A stretch of 61,072 nucleotides of DNA from JAADHX01 sp964569385 (lineage in GTDB: Bacteria; Actinomycetota; Acidimicrobiia; Acidimicrobiales; Poriferisodalaceae). The translations under genes were made by a program, and so were the position numbers. The stretch spans positions 1-61,072 of the forward strand of contig CAZMUM010000034.1 of the NCBI GenBank assembly GCA_964569385.1, written 5' to 3'. Below the pieces are notes generated by a model that was not told the DNA's origin, did no database searches, and saw nothing but the letters and a program-made list of their open reading frames with translations. This document shows positions 14,826 through 23,179 of the stretch, in pieces. Position 1 is the stretch's first letter, and the number at the start of each line of letters is the position of its first letter.

Positions 14826-14864
14826 GGCATACGTGCGGCATACCATGTATGCTTTACGTATGCC
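14826..14864. promoter_or_regulatory. Nested inverted repeats at the second PIN TA locus
   Basis: Four half-sites of one motif: GGCATAC at 14826-14832 and 14837-14843, then GTATGC at 14847-14852 and GTATGCC at 14858-14864. The outer arms form a 9-bp inverted repeat (GGCATACGT / ACGTATGCC), and the inner pair nests within it. The last arm contains the antitoxin ATG (14860). This is a likely autoregulatory operator. Confidence 0.6.
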
Positions 14865-15111
14865 GGAGACAGCGAATCGACCAAAACGCAAGGCCATGTT
14901 CCTAGGGCCACGCGCTCTCCACAACCTGAAGGTGACTTCGGCGCGTCGGCGGACAGAGCGTGAAGCGATGGAAGACGCACTCGAGCTCTTGGCCCAACGC
15001 GACGCCCAACTGGACGCAATGGACGACTTCATCAAGTGGGCCGAGGCCGAATGGGGGAAGCCAACTGACGAGCAGAAGTCTCGTGCGGCCCAGATCTGGG
15101 CAAATCGATGA
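14860..15111 (+). CDS. Antitoxin of a PIN-type TA pair
   Basis: An 83-residue basic protein (MPETANRPKRKAMFLGPRAL, VTSARRRTEREAMEDALELL), probably ribbon-helix-helix, with an acidic C-terminal helix ending EEKS-free: DDFIKWAEAEWGKPTDEQKS. ATG 14860 is chosen because the operator repeats end on it; an in-frame start at 14824 would lie upstream of the repeats. Its stop overlaps the toxin start by 4 bp (ATGA). Confidence 0.75.
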   Translation: MPETANRPKRKAMFLGPRALHNLKVTSARRRTEREAMEDALELLAQRDAQLDAMDDFIKWAEAEWGKPTDEQKSRAAQIWANR

Positions 15112-15464
15112 TCCTTGACGCTGGGGTGTTTATTGCGCTCGACAATCCCGCCAAGCGCGGAGTTATACAGGCCCTCATCGGCGAGATGAGCAGAAGCGGC
15201 GAGGTTCCAGTAACCAATGAGGCCGTTCTTGCACAAGTGTGGCGGGATCCGGCGAAACAAGTTGCGCTCGGAGCGCTTCTCAGAACCGTCTCGGTTCGTG
15301 ACTTTGGAGATGCGAAGACCATCGGCCGAAGGTGTGCAGTTTCGAGCACTAGAGATGTTGTCGACGCGAGCCTCGCTGTGCTGGCGGATCAGCTCGGTAT
15401 GAAAGTTCTGACAACCGACCCACATGACATGACGAACCTCGGTGCTTCGTTCGCCGAGTTATGA
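15108..15464 (+). CDS. PIN-domain toxin (VapC-like)
   Basis: A 118-residue PIN protein: MILDAGVFIALDNP carries the first acidic residue, then VPVTNEAVLAQVWRDPAKQ, and STRDVVDASLAVLADQLGMK with LTTDPHDM the last acidic residues. The expected function is ribonuclease toxin. It overlaps the antitoxin upstream and the methyltransferase downstream by 4 bp each. Confidence 0.8.
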   Translation: MILDAGVFIALDNPAKRGVIQALIGEMSRSGEVPVTNEAVLAQVWRDPAKQVALGALLRTVSVRDFGDAKTIGRRCAVSSTRDVVDASLAVLADQLGMKVLTTDPHDMTNLGASFAEL

Positions 15465-16207
15465 CCAACTTCGATCCAGCAGGAACCTTCAATGACGATT
15501 ATTTGTGGTTCTACGAAGAGTCGTTAAGCGCCGATCGAAACCAGACAGAGACGACCGAGATTCTTCAGCTTCTCCGTTCAGACGATCCACTCTCGATCCT
15601 TGATGCGCCTTGCGGGCACGGACGTATTGCCAACCTCCTGGCGAAAGCCGGTCATGACGTTGTGGGCGTCGACATCATTGAGTCGTTTCTCGACCTCGCT
15701 GCAGTCGGTGCTGCTGAGGGTGGCGTGCAGGTCGACTATCGACCCGGTGACCTTCGACAACTACCGGTCGAGACTGGAAACTTCGATGCCGTGGTCTGTT
15801 GGTTCACCTCGTTCGGCTACTTCGACGACGCCGGCAATATGGCTGTTCTGGCCGAGTTTGCTCGCGTACTAAAACCTGGTGGACGGCTCATCATCGAGAC
15901 GCTGCATCACGACGGCTTTGTTCGTCAACACACTCCATCTCCGGCTGAGAACGAAGTGCGGCGCGGCGGCGATGCGATGACCGATGTTGTTAGCTTCGAC
16001 GTTTGCACCGGGCGAATTGAAACCGAGCGAACAGTTCGGCGCGGAGGTCAGGTTCGGCGATCGAAGTTTTCGGTACGCCTGCCAACAGTCCAGGAGTTCG
16101 ATACGTGGCTAACCGAGGCTGGGTTTGATGAACGGTCCTACAATGATCGACTCGGCTTGCCGCTCACTCTTGACAGTCTACGACTTGTCGTCACTGCCAA
16201 GAAGTAG
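15461..16207 (+). CDS. Class I SAM-dependent methyltransferase
   Basis: A 248-residue Rossmann methyltransferase. Motif I is SILDAPCGHGRIANLLA at about residues 45-61, the acidic end of strand 2 is VVGVDII, motif IV is FDAVVCWFTSFGYFDD, and the post-motif helix is EFARVLKPGGRLIIETL. The substrate is unknown; the D-A-P-C-G-x-G form occurs in small-molecule methyltransferases. The start overlaps the PIN toxin stop (ATGA), tying it to the TA operon. It is convergent with the NicX-like gene, 4 bp away. Confidence 0.85.
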   Translation: MTNFDPAGTFNDDYLWFYEESLSADRNQTETTEILQLLRSDDPLSILDAPCGHGRIANLLAKAGHDVVGVDIIESFLDLAAVGAAEGGVQVDYRPGDLRQLPVETGNFDAVVCWFTSFGYFDDAGNMAVLAEFARVLKPGGRLIIETLHHDGFVRQHTPSPAENEVRRGGDAMTDVVSFDVCTGRIETERTVRRGGQVRRSKFSVRLPTVQEFDTWLTEAGFDERSYNDRLGLPLTLDSLRLVVTAKK

Positions 16208-16211
16208 CCAC

Positions 16212-17237
16212 TTAGACGAGCTTGCCGTTTGTGACTACGTCGGTTCCGTCGAGGCTTACTGTGCAGCCGAACATGGGTATGTCGACGTGGCCACGACAGA
16301 AGCGGCCAGCTCGTTCGTTGGCACCAGTGGACCACAAGAAGTTGCCAGCTACGGCTCGCATTTCGGTGCCGTTGTGGTCGGCGCGATCGAAAGCGGTCAT
16401 TGCTGTTCGGTGGGCGCCGGTGTTGAGGCCCCAGCCGACGTGGCTGATAGCCAGTGCCTCGGGTTCGCCGAACGAGCGAAGGTACTCATCGAGAAGAACT
16501 GCGTCGGCGCCATCGCCGGTGATGGACACAACATGATCGTCGACCAAATCGATGACAACTGGCGACTCGACGTACGACTTGAACGAAAGGTTGACGTCGC
16601 CTGGCGCCAAAACGATCCGGCCGTTCACGGTGCCGACGGCTGGGAACATCAACACCAGACCGCCTGGCCAATGGGCGATGTCGCCAGACTCGGTGGTCCA
16701 CCCATGGGACCCGACGCGTACGGCATCGGTGAGGTCGACGCTGAGATCGGTGCCGTGATGGGAAGTGACCGTCATGTTCGACGCGGCCTTGGCCAACTCG
16801 ACACCGGCGGCGACGCGATCGGCCAGCGACGGATCGTGGGGCCACCGCTCGACGTTCTCGGGGTGCTCGTTCGAGATCATCAGCACCCTGGCGCCGTCGG
16901 CAAGGATGGCCCCAAGCTCGGGTGAATGAAGCAGTCCCTCGAAGGTGCAGTCGGCCACAAAATCGGCCGCCGCGCACGCCGCTATAGCAGCGGTGTTCCC
17001 GGCCACCGCAGTTGAAGCACCTGTGGAGCGAATAGGGAGAGGCCCAGGATTGGGCTGGGTAGCCAGAACTACGTCGACCACCTTGGCCCCCAACGACTGA
17101 AGAGCGAGGCGTGCAGTTTCGACAATCTCAGGCCTGCTTCTGGTCTCTGACAAAACAACGGCAGTATCGCCACGCCGCACCGCGCACGCCTCGAACTGCT
17201 GGGCGTATCGTTCGATCCAGATCCATTCGGTAGCCAC
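16212..17237 (-). CDS. NicX-like 2,5-dihydroxypyridine 5,6-dioxygenase family
   Basis: A 341-residue protein of the NicX/M29-peptidase-like fold. It aligns by eye over its full length with NicX of nicotinate degradation: DIAHWPGGLVLMFPAVGTVN, PGDVNLSFKSYVES, ALAISHVGWGLNTGAHRTAM, NFLWSTGAN and CRGHVDIPMFGC. Expected iron ligands (two His, one Asp; H265, H318, D320 in NicX as I recall) are present as H266, H317 and D319. NicX opens a dihydroxypyridine ring to N-formylmaleamate. I place the start at GTG 17237 behind GGAGG; TTG 17249 is an alternative. It is last in a four-gene leftward operon. The true substrate may be another N-heteroaromatic diol. Confidence 0.8.
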   Translation of the reverse strand: MATEWIWIERYAQQFEACAVRRGDTAVVLSETRSRPEIVETARLALQSLGAKVVDVVLATQPNPGPLPIRSTGASTAVAGNTAAIAACAAADFVADCTFEGLLHSPELGAILADGARVLMISNEHPENVERWPHDPSLADRVAAGVELAKAASNMTVTSHHGTDLSVDLTDAVRVGSHGWTTESGDIAHWPGGLVLMFPAVGTVNGRIVLAPGDVNLSFKSYVESPVVIDLVDDHVVSITGDGADAVLLDEYLRSFGEPEALAISHVGWGLNTGAHRTAMTAFDRADHNGTEMRAVAGNFLWSTGANERAGRFCRGHVDIPMFGCTVSLDGTDVVTNGKLV

Positions 17238-17258
17238 GGTTGCCTCCAATAAGACGGT

Positions 17259-18452
17259 TTAGGCGAAGGTCTCTTCGTCGTCGGTTAATCCGTAACGCCC
17301 CAGCCGGTCGATACAGACCTCGACGCTCCAGGGCAACATGGTGGCACCACAACGAGCATCGCGATACATCCGTTCGAGCGCCATTGGGCGCAGAATCGAC
17401 CTTCCACCACATGTTTTGATGCCAAGCGACGCCAGGTCGGGAGCGACTTCCATAACCGCCACCATCGACGCCCAAGCCAGCTTGACGTCGTCGGGGTGCG
17501 GGTCGACCTCGGCGCGCTCGACCACTCGGTAACAAAGGGCCTTGGCCTGTTCGTAACGAACATTCATCTCGGCCCACAGTGCCTGCTTCTGAGGGTGCTG
17601 TGCTCGGCTGGAGCCATCGAAGTCGCCGCGCAAATATGACCGCGTAAAGTCCATGACGCCCTTTGACAAACCAAGAAAAGCAAACGACAACGTCATATAG
17701 AAGTACGGAAACCTGGTAGCCAAAAGGTCGAACACGCCTGGCGGAATCCACTCGTTTTCTGCGGGCACGAACACGTCGGTGAAAATGAGTGTCTTGGAGA
17801 TCGTGCCCCGCATTCCGAGGGGGTCCCAGTCGCCAACGATCTCGAGCCCCTCTGATCCTGCGGGTACTCCCAGCAGCCGAACTCGATCGTCTCCTGGCAC
17901 CAAACAGACAACGTCGTGGATTCCGGCCGATTCCGACAATGACGCAAAGATCTTCTTGCCGTTGACCAGGTAGCCGCCCTTGGTTGGGGTCGCGGTGGTG
18001 GCGATTCCGGTCGTGGCTCGGCCAGAAAGCCCCTCGGAGAACGGCTGACTATGAATGGTTCCGTTCTCGAGGATGTCGGCGTACAAAACAATCCGACGTT
18101 CATCGACGAAGGCCTGGTCATCGCTTGGGAGATTGAGATCATCGATAATCGGGCCGGTTAGCAGACATGTGGCTGAGTGCATATTGAACGTCAGAGCAGT
18201 CGAGCCGCAGTAACGACCGATCTCCTCAGCGACCAACGAATAGGTGGAGAAGTTCGCCCCAAGGCCACCGAACCGCTCTGGGATACACAGGCCTAGGAAA
18301 CCGATATCGCGTAGATCGGCGAAGTTCTCATACGGGAAGGCGGCGTTGCGGTCGTATTCGACGGCGCGTTCAGAAAACGCGGGCCCGAGCTTACGTATGG
18401 CTTGCACGCACTCTTGTGCGAACTGTTCTGTGTTGTTGGTCGGGCCGGTCAC
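17259..18452 (-). CDS. Acyl-CoA dehydrogenase-fold flavoprotein
   Basis: A 397-residue ACAD-fold protein: GFLGLCIPERFGGLGANFST, YLVNGKKIFAS (flavin-side strand), DPLGMRGTISKTLIFTDVFV, and the C-terminal ERMYRDARCGATMLPWSVEV. The place where most dehydrogenases carry the catalytic glutamate in I-Y-E-G-T reads G-A-T-M-L-P-W instead, so it may be a flavin-dependent monooxygenase or an unusual dehydrogenase. Its GTG start overlaps the hydrolase stop upstream (18449-18452), and 21 bp separate it from the NicX-like gene. The context suggests it processes a ring or side chain before or after cleavage. Confidence 0.8.
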   Translation of the reverse strand: MTGPTNNTEQFAQECVQAIRKLGPAFSERAVEYDRNAAFPYENFADLRDIGFLGLCIPERFGGLGANFSTYSLVAEEIGRYCGSTALTFNMHSATCLLTGPIIDDLNLPSDDQAFVDERRIVLYADILENGTIHSQPFSEGLSGRATTGIATTATPTKGGYLVNGKKIFASLSESAGIHDVVCLVPGDDRVRLLGVPAGSEGLEIVGDWDPLGMRGTISKTLIFTDVFVPAENEWIPPGVFDLLATRFPYFYMTLSFAFLGLSKGVMDFTRSYLRGDFDGSSRAQHPQKQALWAEMNVRYEQAKALCYRVVERAEVDPHPDDVKLAWASMVAVMEVAPDLASLGIKTCGGRSILRPMALERMYRDARCGATMLPWSVEVCIDRLGRYGLTDDEETFA

Positions 18453-19279
18453 TGAGGTGAATCTCCTGGAGTTGAAAGGTGGGCTCGGATGAGACGATTG
18501 ACTATGTCGGGGGCCTCACTCGGCGACAAATGCCCGGTCCCTTCGACGATCTCAAGATAAGCGCCAGCGATACCGGTCGCGAGCAGTTGGGAGTAAGAGA
18601 GAGGAGTCTCGGTGTCGTGTTCGCCCACAATGACACAGGTCGGAGCGACGATCTCACCAAGCCGCGACCTGACATCGTGAGTAGGTAAACACTCGACTGC
18701 GGCTCGTAGTCCGGCCGAGCTGATCCGCGACATCGAAGCCACCAACTCGTCGAGAACTGTGTCGCGAAGACCAGGCCCGGCGACGCTGGTCAACACTCCG
18801 CGGGCCATGTCGGCTGGAGTAAGCCCACGATCGAGGGCATCGAGTCGAAGCCGCTTCCACTCGTCTGGGTCGGTGCCTTCGAGGCCAAAGACCGGGCTCG
18901 AGTCGAGCAGCACCATTCGGTCGACGCGGTCGGGGTGGTCGATGGCAGCGTGAAGGGCATGCATCCCGCCGAGGGAAAGACCGACTAGGTGGGCTCGCTC
19001 GACACCGATGTCGTCGAGCAGCGCCACAACAGCAGCTGCCGTTGTGGTGAAAGTCAGGTTCTCGAATGGCGCTGAAGCCCCGTAACCGGGCATGTCCCAG
19101 GCCACGCATCGATAGTCATCAGACAGCGCTTCAAGTTGCGGTTCCCAGGCGGTGCGAGTTCCGCCCAAGCCATGCAGAAACACGACTGTTGCGGTGCTGG
19201 TCATCAGGTCGCCGTTTGCGTGGGCTGTAGGTCCAGCTTCGCGCCAAGCAATCGAGCCGTCGTGGTCGGTCGTCACCAT
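18449..19279 (-). CDS. Alpha/beta hydrolase (NicD/PcaD-like)
   Basis: A 276-residue alpha/beta hydrolase: oxyanion strand VVFLHGLGGTRTAWEPQLE, YRCVAWDMPGYGAS, nucleophile elbow LVGLSLGGMHALHA (Ser in G-L-S-L-G-G), acid region CVIVGEHDTETP and catalytic His in EGTGHLSPSEAP. It resembles enol-lactonases and N-formylmaleamate deformylases (NicD), the step after NicX in nicotinate degradation. ATG 19279 overlaps the stop of the preceding gene (TAATG). The assignment to the NicD step is from neighbourhood, not from specific residues. Confidence 0.85.
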   Translation of the reverse strand: MVTTDHDGSIAWREAGPTAHANGDLMTSTATVVFLHGLGGTRTAWEPQLEALSDDYRCVAWDMPGYGASAPFENLTFTTTAAAVVALLDDIGVERAHLVGLSLGGMHALHAAIDHPDRVDRMVLLDSSPVFGLEGTDPDEWKRLRLDALDRGLTPADMARGVLTSVAGPGLRDTVLDELVASMSRISSAGLRAAVECLPTHDVRSRLGEIVAPTCVIVGEHDTETPLSYSQLLATGIAGAYLEIVEGTGHLSPSEAPDIVNRLIRAHLSTPGDSPQ

Positions 19280-19980
19280 TAGGGGAAGGCAACCTCGTCG
19301 AGAAACCAGTCGACCAGGTCGTGACACTGGGCGATGTTGGCGGCCTCGTGCTGGCGCACGTCGGCCAAGAACTCGTCGGGGTCGACGTCGTACTTTGCCA
19401 AGTAGTCGTCGCCGGCAAATCGAAGCCACTGATCGACGTGAGCCACATCGATCTCGGGGTGAAACTGGGTGCCAACAGTCTTGCCGATTCGGATCAGCTG
19501 GACCGAAGTCTCGTTCTCGGCCAACACAAGAGCATCGGGTGGAGGTGTGATGTTGTCGTGATGCCATTGCAGCCATGGTCCTGGCCCCACGGGGTTGACT
19601 CCGTCTGGACCGTCCATGAGCACCGTCCAGCCGATCTCAGTTGTCGGGGCCAGTTGGACAGAACCGCCGAGGGCTTCGGCGATTAACTGGCCCCCGAAGC
19701 AGATCCCGAGGATTGGTTTGCTCTCTTCGTGGAGGTCGCGAATCGTCTGAAGTTCGTCGTAGACCCAGGATTCGATCTCGCCTTTTTGGGTAAGCGAACG
19801 GATTGATCCCATCGGTATAACGATGTCGAAGTTGGTGAGGTCGGGAAGCGGGGCGGCAACGTTGGGTTCATCGACCTGGGTCATCACGTGGGTGACGACG
19901 TCGAACCCTCGCTGCACTAGCCGCTCTTCGATGCGCGTGGCCGGGCCATCGGGTTCGTGAGCAATGACTAGAGCGCGCAC
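19279..19980 (-). CDS. Class I glutamine amidotransferase-like protein
   Basis: A 233-residue GATase1-fold protein. The nucleophile cysteine is in ILGICFGGQLIAEALGG near residue 94, and the partner His/Glu in VGTQFHPEIDVAHV near residue 176. Stand-alone members cleave gamma-glutamyl or amide bonds, as in PuuD-like or gamma-glutamyl-peptide hydrolases. No synthetase domain is attached. It is first in the leftward operon (GTG start 19980), so it may release an amide or gamma-glutamyl group from the substrate or an intermediate. Confidence 0.82.
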   Translation of the reverse strand: MRALVIAHEPDGPATRIEERLVQRGFDVVTHVMTQVDEPNVAAPLPDLTNFDIVIPMGSIRSLTQKGEIESWVYDELQTIRDLHEESKPILGICFGGQLIAEALGGSVQLAPTTEIGWTVLMDGPDGVNPVGPGPWLQWHHDNITPPPDALVLAENETSVQLIRIGKTVGTQFHPEIDVAHVDQWLRFAGDDYLAKYDVDPDEFLADVRQHEAANIAQCHDLVDWFLDEVAFP

Positions 19981-20059
19981 TTGATGCCTGGCTGAGTCGA
20001 GCAGCTTTCGCAGAGAGATTCGATGATGGAAGATCTGGGCACAACTGAAAGTCTAATGG

Positions 20060-20109
20060 TTCGGTCCCGAACTATGCTAACTTCTCGAACGCTAACAATG
20101 GTCGCTAAC
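20060..20109. promoter_or_regulatory. Repeats in the divergent catabolic promoter region
   Basis: In the 166-bp spacer between the two divergent operons there is an inverted repeat TTCGG-TC-CCGAA (20060-20071) and three direct copies of GCTAAC at 20076-20081, 20091-20096 and 20104-20109, spaced 15 and 13 bp. They lie just upstream of the binding-protein gene and are candidate regulator sites. No regulator gene is adjacent, so the cognate protein is unknown. Confidence 0.4.
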
Positions 20110-20146
20110 GGTCGTATCCATGACCGTACCTATGGGGGACACTCCG

Positions 20147-21576
20147 ATGAAATTCAAGACTTTGATCGCAATGCTCGCGGTCTTCGCTTTGGTTGCCGCC
20201 GCGTGCGGCGACAGCGATGACAACAGCGATGTCGACAGTGATGACAGCAGCTCGATCGGCGAGCCAGCAGCCACCACCGAGGCGGCCGCCGATGAGATGG
20301 GTCCCGCTGTCGACATCGATGCCATGATCGCCGCCGACCTCAGCAACTGTGTTGCGCCGCCAACTGGCGAACCAATCAAGGTTGGCATGGCCATGGACTT
20401 CACCGAGGTTGTGGGCTTTGTCGACATTCCCGGTTCGAAACTTGTGCCCCACGTCGCCGACCTGATCAACTGTATCGGCGGCGTTAATGGTTCGCCCGTT
20501 GAGGTCAGCGTCGAAGATGTCGGCGGTGATCCAGTCACCGCTGGAGTTGCGGCCCAGACACTTCTTGATGGTGGCGCGCAGTTCCTGATTGGCCCACCAT
20601 NNNNNNNNNNNNNNNNNNNNNNNNNNNNNNNNNNNNNNNNNNNNNNNNNNNNNNNNNNNNNNNNNNNNNNNNNNNNNNNNNNNNNNNNNNNNNNNNNNNN
20701 GTTGCGGCCCAGACACTTCTTGATGGTGGCGCGCAGTTCCTGATTGGCCCACCATTCGCCGACTTCGCCTTGCCGATTCTTCAGGCCACCGGTGGTCAGG
20801 TGCCACTGTTTGTAGCCGCGTCCACAGAGCCAACATTGGCTGATGCGGCCAACAACTCCTACCTCGTCACATTCGACGACACCGGCCAAGCCACAGCCGC
20901 CGCCGAGTGGGCCCTCGATCAGGACATCACGCGAGCATTCGTGTTCACTCAGCCTGGCCCGTACACCGGGTTCAACCCCGATGTGTTTTCAGAGGTGTTC
21001 GAAGCTGGTGGCGGCGAGATCGTAAGCACCCAGACCTACGAATGGGGTACCGACACCGACTTCTCGGCTCAAGTAGCCGAGCTGGCCGGCATTCTCGAGG
21101 GTGGTGAGGCCTTCTATTCTGCCGCCCTTGGTTTCCAGGTCACAGCCCTTCGTGGCCAGCTTGAAGGCGCAGGCTTTGACGACATCACCTACATCGGCAC
21201 CGATGCCCTCGATGCCACTGGCATCCAGTTTGAGGACAACAACGAAGGCATCGTCCACACGCCTCACGTCAACATTCAACCCGGCGACCGCAACGACCTC
21301 CTGCTTGCCAGCTACTCGGCTGCCAATGATGGCGAAGAACTCGGGAGCCGTGGCTTCATGCCGCTGTATGTCGATTCGTTGCTGGTAGGCCTTCAAGCCA
21401 TCGCCGATTGCGACTGCACCGACTCCGCCGAGATCGGTGAAGCAGTTAGGGCCCTCGACGGCTTCGAAGGCCTCAGCGGCGTGATCACCTACGTTGGCAC
21501 TAATGGCATCCCGCCCAAGGCCGTGCCGATCGCTCGGATCGTCGATGGCGAGGACACTGTCATCGACACCAAGTAA
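20147..21576 (+). CDS. Branched-chain-type ABC substrate-binding lipoprotein
   Basis: The binding protein of a LivK-like importer. A lipoprotein signal peptide starts at ATG 20147 (LIAMLAVFALVAAACGDSDD, lipid cysteine near residue 22), followed by an acidic Ser/Asp-rich linker and a periplasmic-binding fold (IKVGMAMDFTEVVGFVDIPG, then YIGTDALDATGIQFEDN). The gene is interrupted by 100 Ns. Removing the Ns and one copy of the 55-bp duplicate restores a continuous frame of 424 residues across LLDGGAQFLIGPPFADFALP. It heads the rightward importer operon. The ligand cannot be read; the family binds amino acids, amides, urea and aromatic acids. Confidence 0.88.
20546..20755. other. Artificial gap: 55-bp duplicate around 100 Ns
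   Basis: The 55 bases at 20546-20600 and 20701-20755 are identical, with exactly 100 Ns between. Two contigs overlapping by 55 bp were joined by a fixed-size gap. Deleting 155 bases keeps the reading frame (1275 coding bases, divisible by three), so nothing is missing. Confidence 0.95.
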
Positions 21577-21578
21577 GC

Positions 21579-22295
21579 GTGCTCCTTGAGACCAACGGAT
21601 TAACAACAAAGTACGGTGCCATTTCGGCATTACGAGATGTGAGCCTGTCTGTTGGCGACGGTGAGGTCGTTGGCCTCATTGGTCCCAACGGGGCAGGAAA
21701 GACAACACTTCTCGCAACGATCGCTGGTCTGCTCGCTCCTAGCGGTGGGACCGTGACCTTTGATGGTCACGACGTCACCGCAAATGCGCCTGACAAGATG
21801 CTCAAGGCCGGGCTCGCGCTCGTGCCTGAGCACCGTCGTATCTTTGTCGATTTGACGGTTGAGGAGAATCTCAAGATCGGCGGCGTTACGTTGCCGCGCT
21901 CCGAGCGAGCCAAAACACTCGAAGAAGTGGCCGACTTGTTCGAGGTGCTCCGAGGCAAATGGGACACCGCGGCCGGGTTCTTGTCCGGCGGCGAGGCTCA
22001 GCAGCTAGCGATCGCCAGAGCCCTAATGTCCAAACCTCGACTGCTCATGATGGACGAACCATCCCTTGGTCTGGCCCCGGTTTTGGTCGACCTCGTGTTC
22101 GATCTCATCAAGACACTTCGCGACCAAGGGCGCACGCTGCTGGTAGTGGAGCAGAACTCGCAACGGATGCTCGAAGTGTCCGACCGGGCCTATGTTCTGC
22201 GTAGCGGCGAGCTTGTAGCCCAGGGCACTGGCGCCGAACTGCTCGGGCGCACCGATCTGTTCGATACTTTTGTTGGGGGAAGTTCCAACGAATGA
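21579..22295 (+). CDS. ABC transporter ATP-binding protein (LivF-type)
   Basis: A 238-residue ATPase. Walker A is GPNGAGKTT near residue 37, the Q-loop region contains VPEHRRIFVDLTVEENL (typical of LivF), the signature is LSGGEAQQLAIARAL, Walker B is LLMMDEPSLGLAP, and the H-loop is replaced by the usual LivF VVEQNS. It starts at GTG 21579, 2 bp after the binding-protein gene, and overlaps livH. It powers uptake by the adjacent permeases. Confidence 0.92.
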   Translation: MLLETNGLTTKYGAISALRDVSLSVGDGEVVGLIGPNGAGKTTLLATIAGLLAPSGGTVTFDGHDVTANAPDKMLKAGLALVPEHRRIFVDLTVEENLKIGGVTLPRSERAKTLEEVADLFEVLRGKWDTAAGFLSGGEAQQLAIARALMSKPRLLMMDEPSLGLAPVLVDLVFDLIKTLRDQGRTLLVVEQNSQRMLEVSDRAYVLRSGELVAQGTGAELLGRTDLFDTFVGGSSNE

Positions 22296-23179
22296 CCGAA
22301 CTCGTCCAGAACGTCATTGATGGCCTCGGCCGCGGCAGCATCTATGCACTGTTGGCGTTGGGCGTAGCGGTCATCTTTGGCGTGATGCACCTGCTGAACT
22401 TTGCCCACGGCGAACTCATTACCGTCAGCGGGTACGCCGCGTACTGGGCGTTCAACAGTGGCTGGTCGTGGTATCTGGTCGCGCCGATGGTGGTGGTTGT
22501 GTCGATTCTCACGTCGTTGCTGATCGAACGCATCGCGTTCAGCCGGGTTCGCGGTGCCAGCGACTTCACGTTGGTCCTCACGTCGTTCGGGATCCATTTC
22601 CTCGTTTCGGCGGTCTTTGTTATGTATGTCGGGGCCAGGGTCAAGACGTTCTCCGAGCCCGGTTGGGTGTTTGACACGATCTCTATCGGATCCATCAACG
22701 TCGAGATCTTCGATCTGGTCGTTATTGGCGTCACTGCAATAACGCTGCTGACAACTGTCGCGATTCTCCAGAAGACGATGTTTGGTTTGGCACTGCGAGC
22801 TTCGGCTGCCGACTTCGACGCGGCGCGTCTTATGGGCATCAACTCCGATCGTGTGATCAGAGGCGCATTTGCATTGTCGGGAGCGCTAGCCGGAATTGCC
22901 GCCATCTTCTGGCTCATGCGAGCAGGTAGCACCGCCCCTAGTTCGGGGATTGACCCGATGCTTAAGGGTGTACTGGCGGCCCTAATTGGTGGTCTTGGAA
23001 GTATGCGTGGTGCAGTAATCGGTGGCCTGACGCTGGGGCTAGCAGAGGTCATGTTGCGGTCTCAGCTACCCGGAACTGCCGCAGCGTTAACCGAAGGTGT
23101 GGTATTCGGGTTGATAGCTCTGCTGTTCATCTTCCGCCCGCAGGGTCTCGTTTCGGTTGCTCACGCGGAGCGTGTGTGA
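22292..23179 (+). CDS. ABC permease (LivH-type)
   Basis: A 295-residue permease with about eight membrane segments. The start IDGLGRGSIYALLALGVAVI and HLLNFAHGELITVSGYAAYW are classic LivH, as is ALSGALAGIAAIFW followed by GLGSMRGAVIGGL and the FRPQGL end. Overlaps of 4 bp at both ends (ATGA at 22292; 23176-23179) place it in one translational unit with the ATPase and the fused LivM-LivG. Confidence 0.92.
   Translation: MTELVQNVIDGLGRGSIYALLALGVAVIFGVMHLLNFAHGELITVSGYAAYWAFNSGWSWYLVAPMVVVVSILTSLLIERIAFSRVRGASDFTLVLTSFGIHFLVSAVFVMYVGARVKTFSEPGWVFDTISIGSINVEIFDLVVIGVTAITLLTTVAILQKTMFGLALRASAADFDAARLMGINSDRVIRGAFALSGALAGIAAIFWLMRAGSTAPSSGIDPMLKGVLAALIGGLGSMRGAVIGGLTLGLAEVMLRSQLPGTAAALTEGVVFGLIALLFIFRPQGLVSVAHAERV

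Noticed and set aside
16125..16925. Long rightward open frame (266 codons) over the NicX-like gene
   Set aside because: It lies antisense to a gene with clear full-length family similarity and conserved metal ligands; its own translation matches no family.
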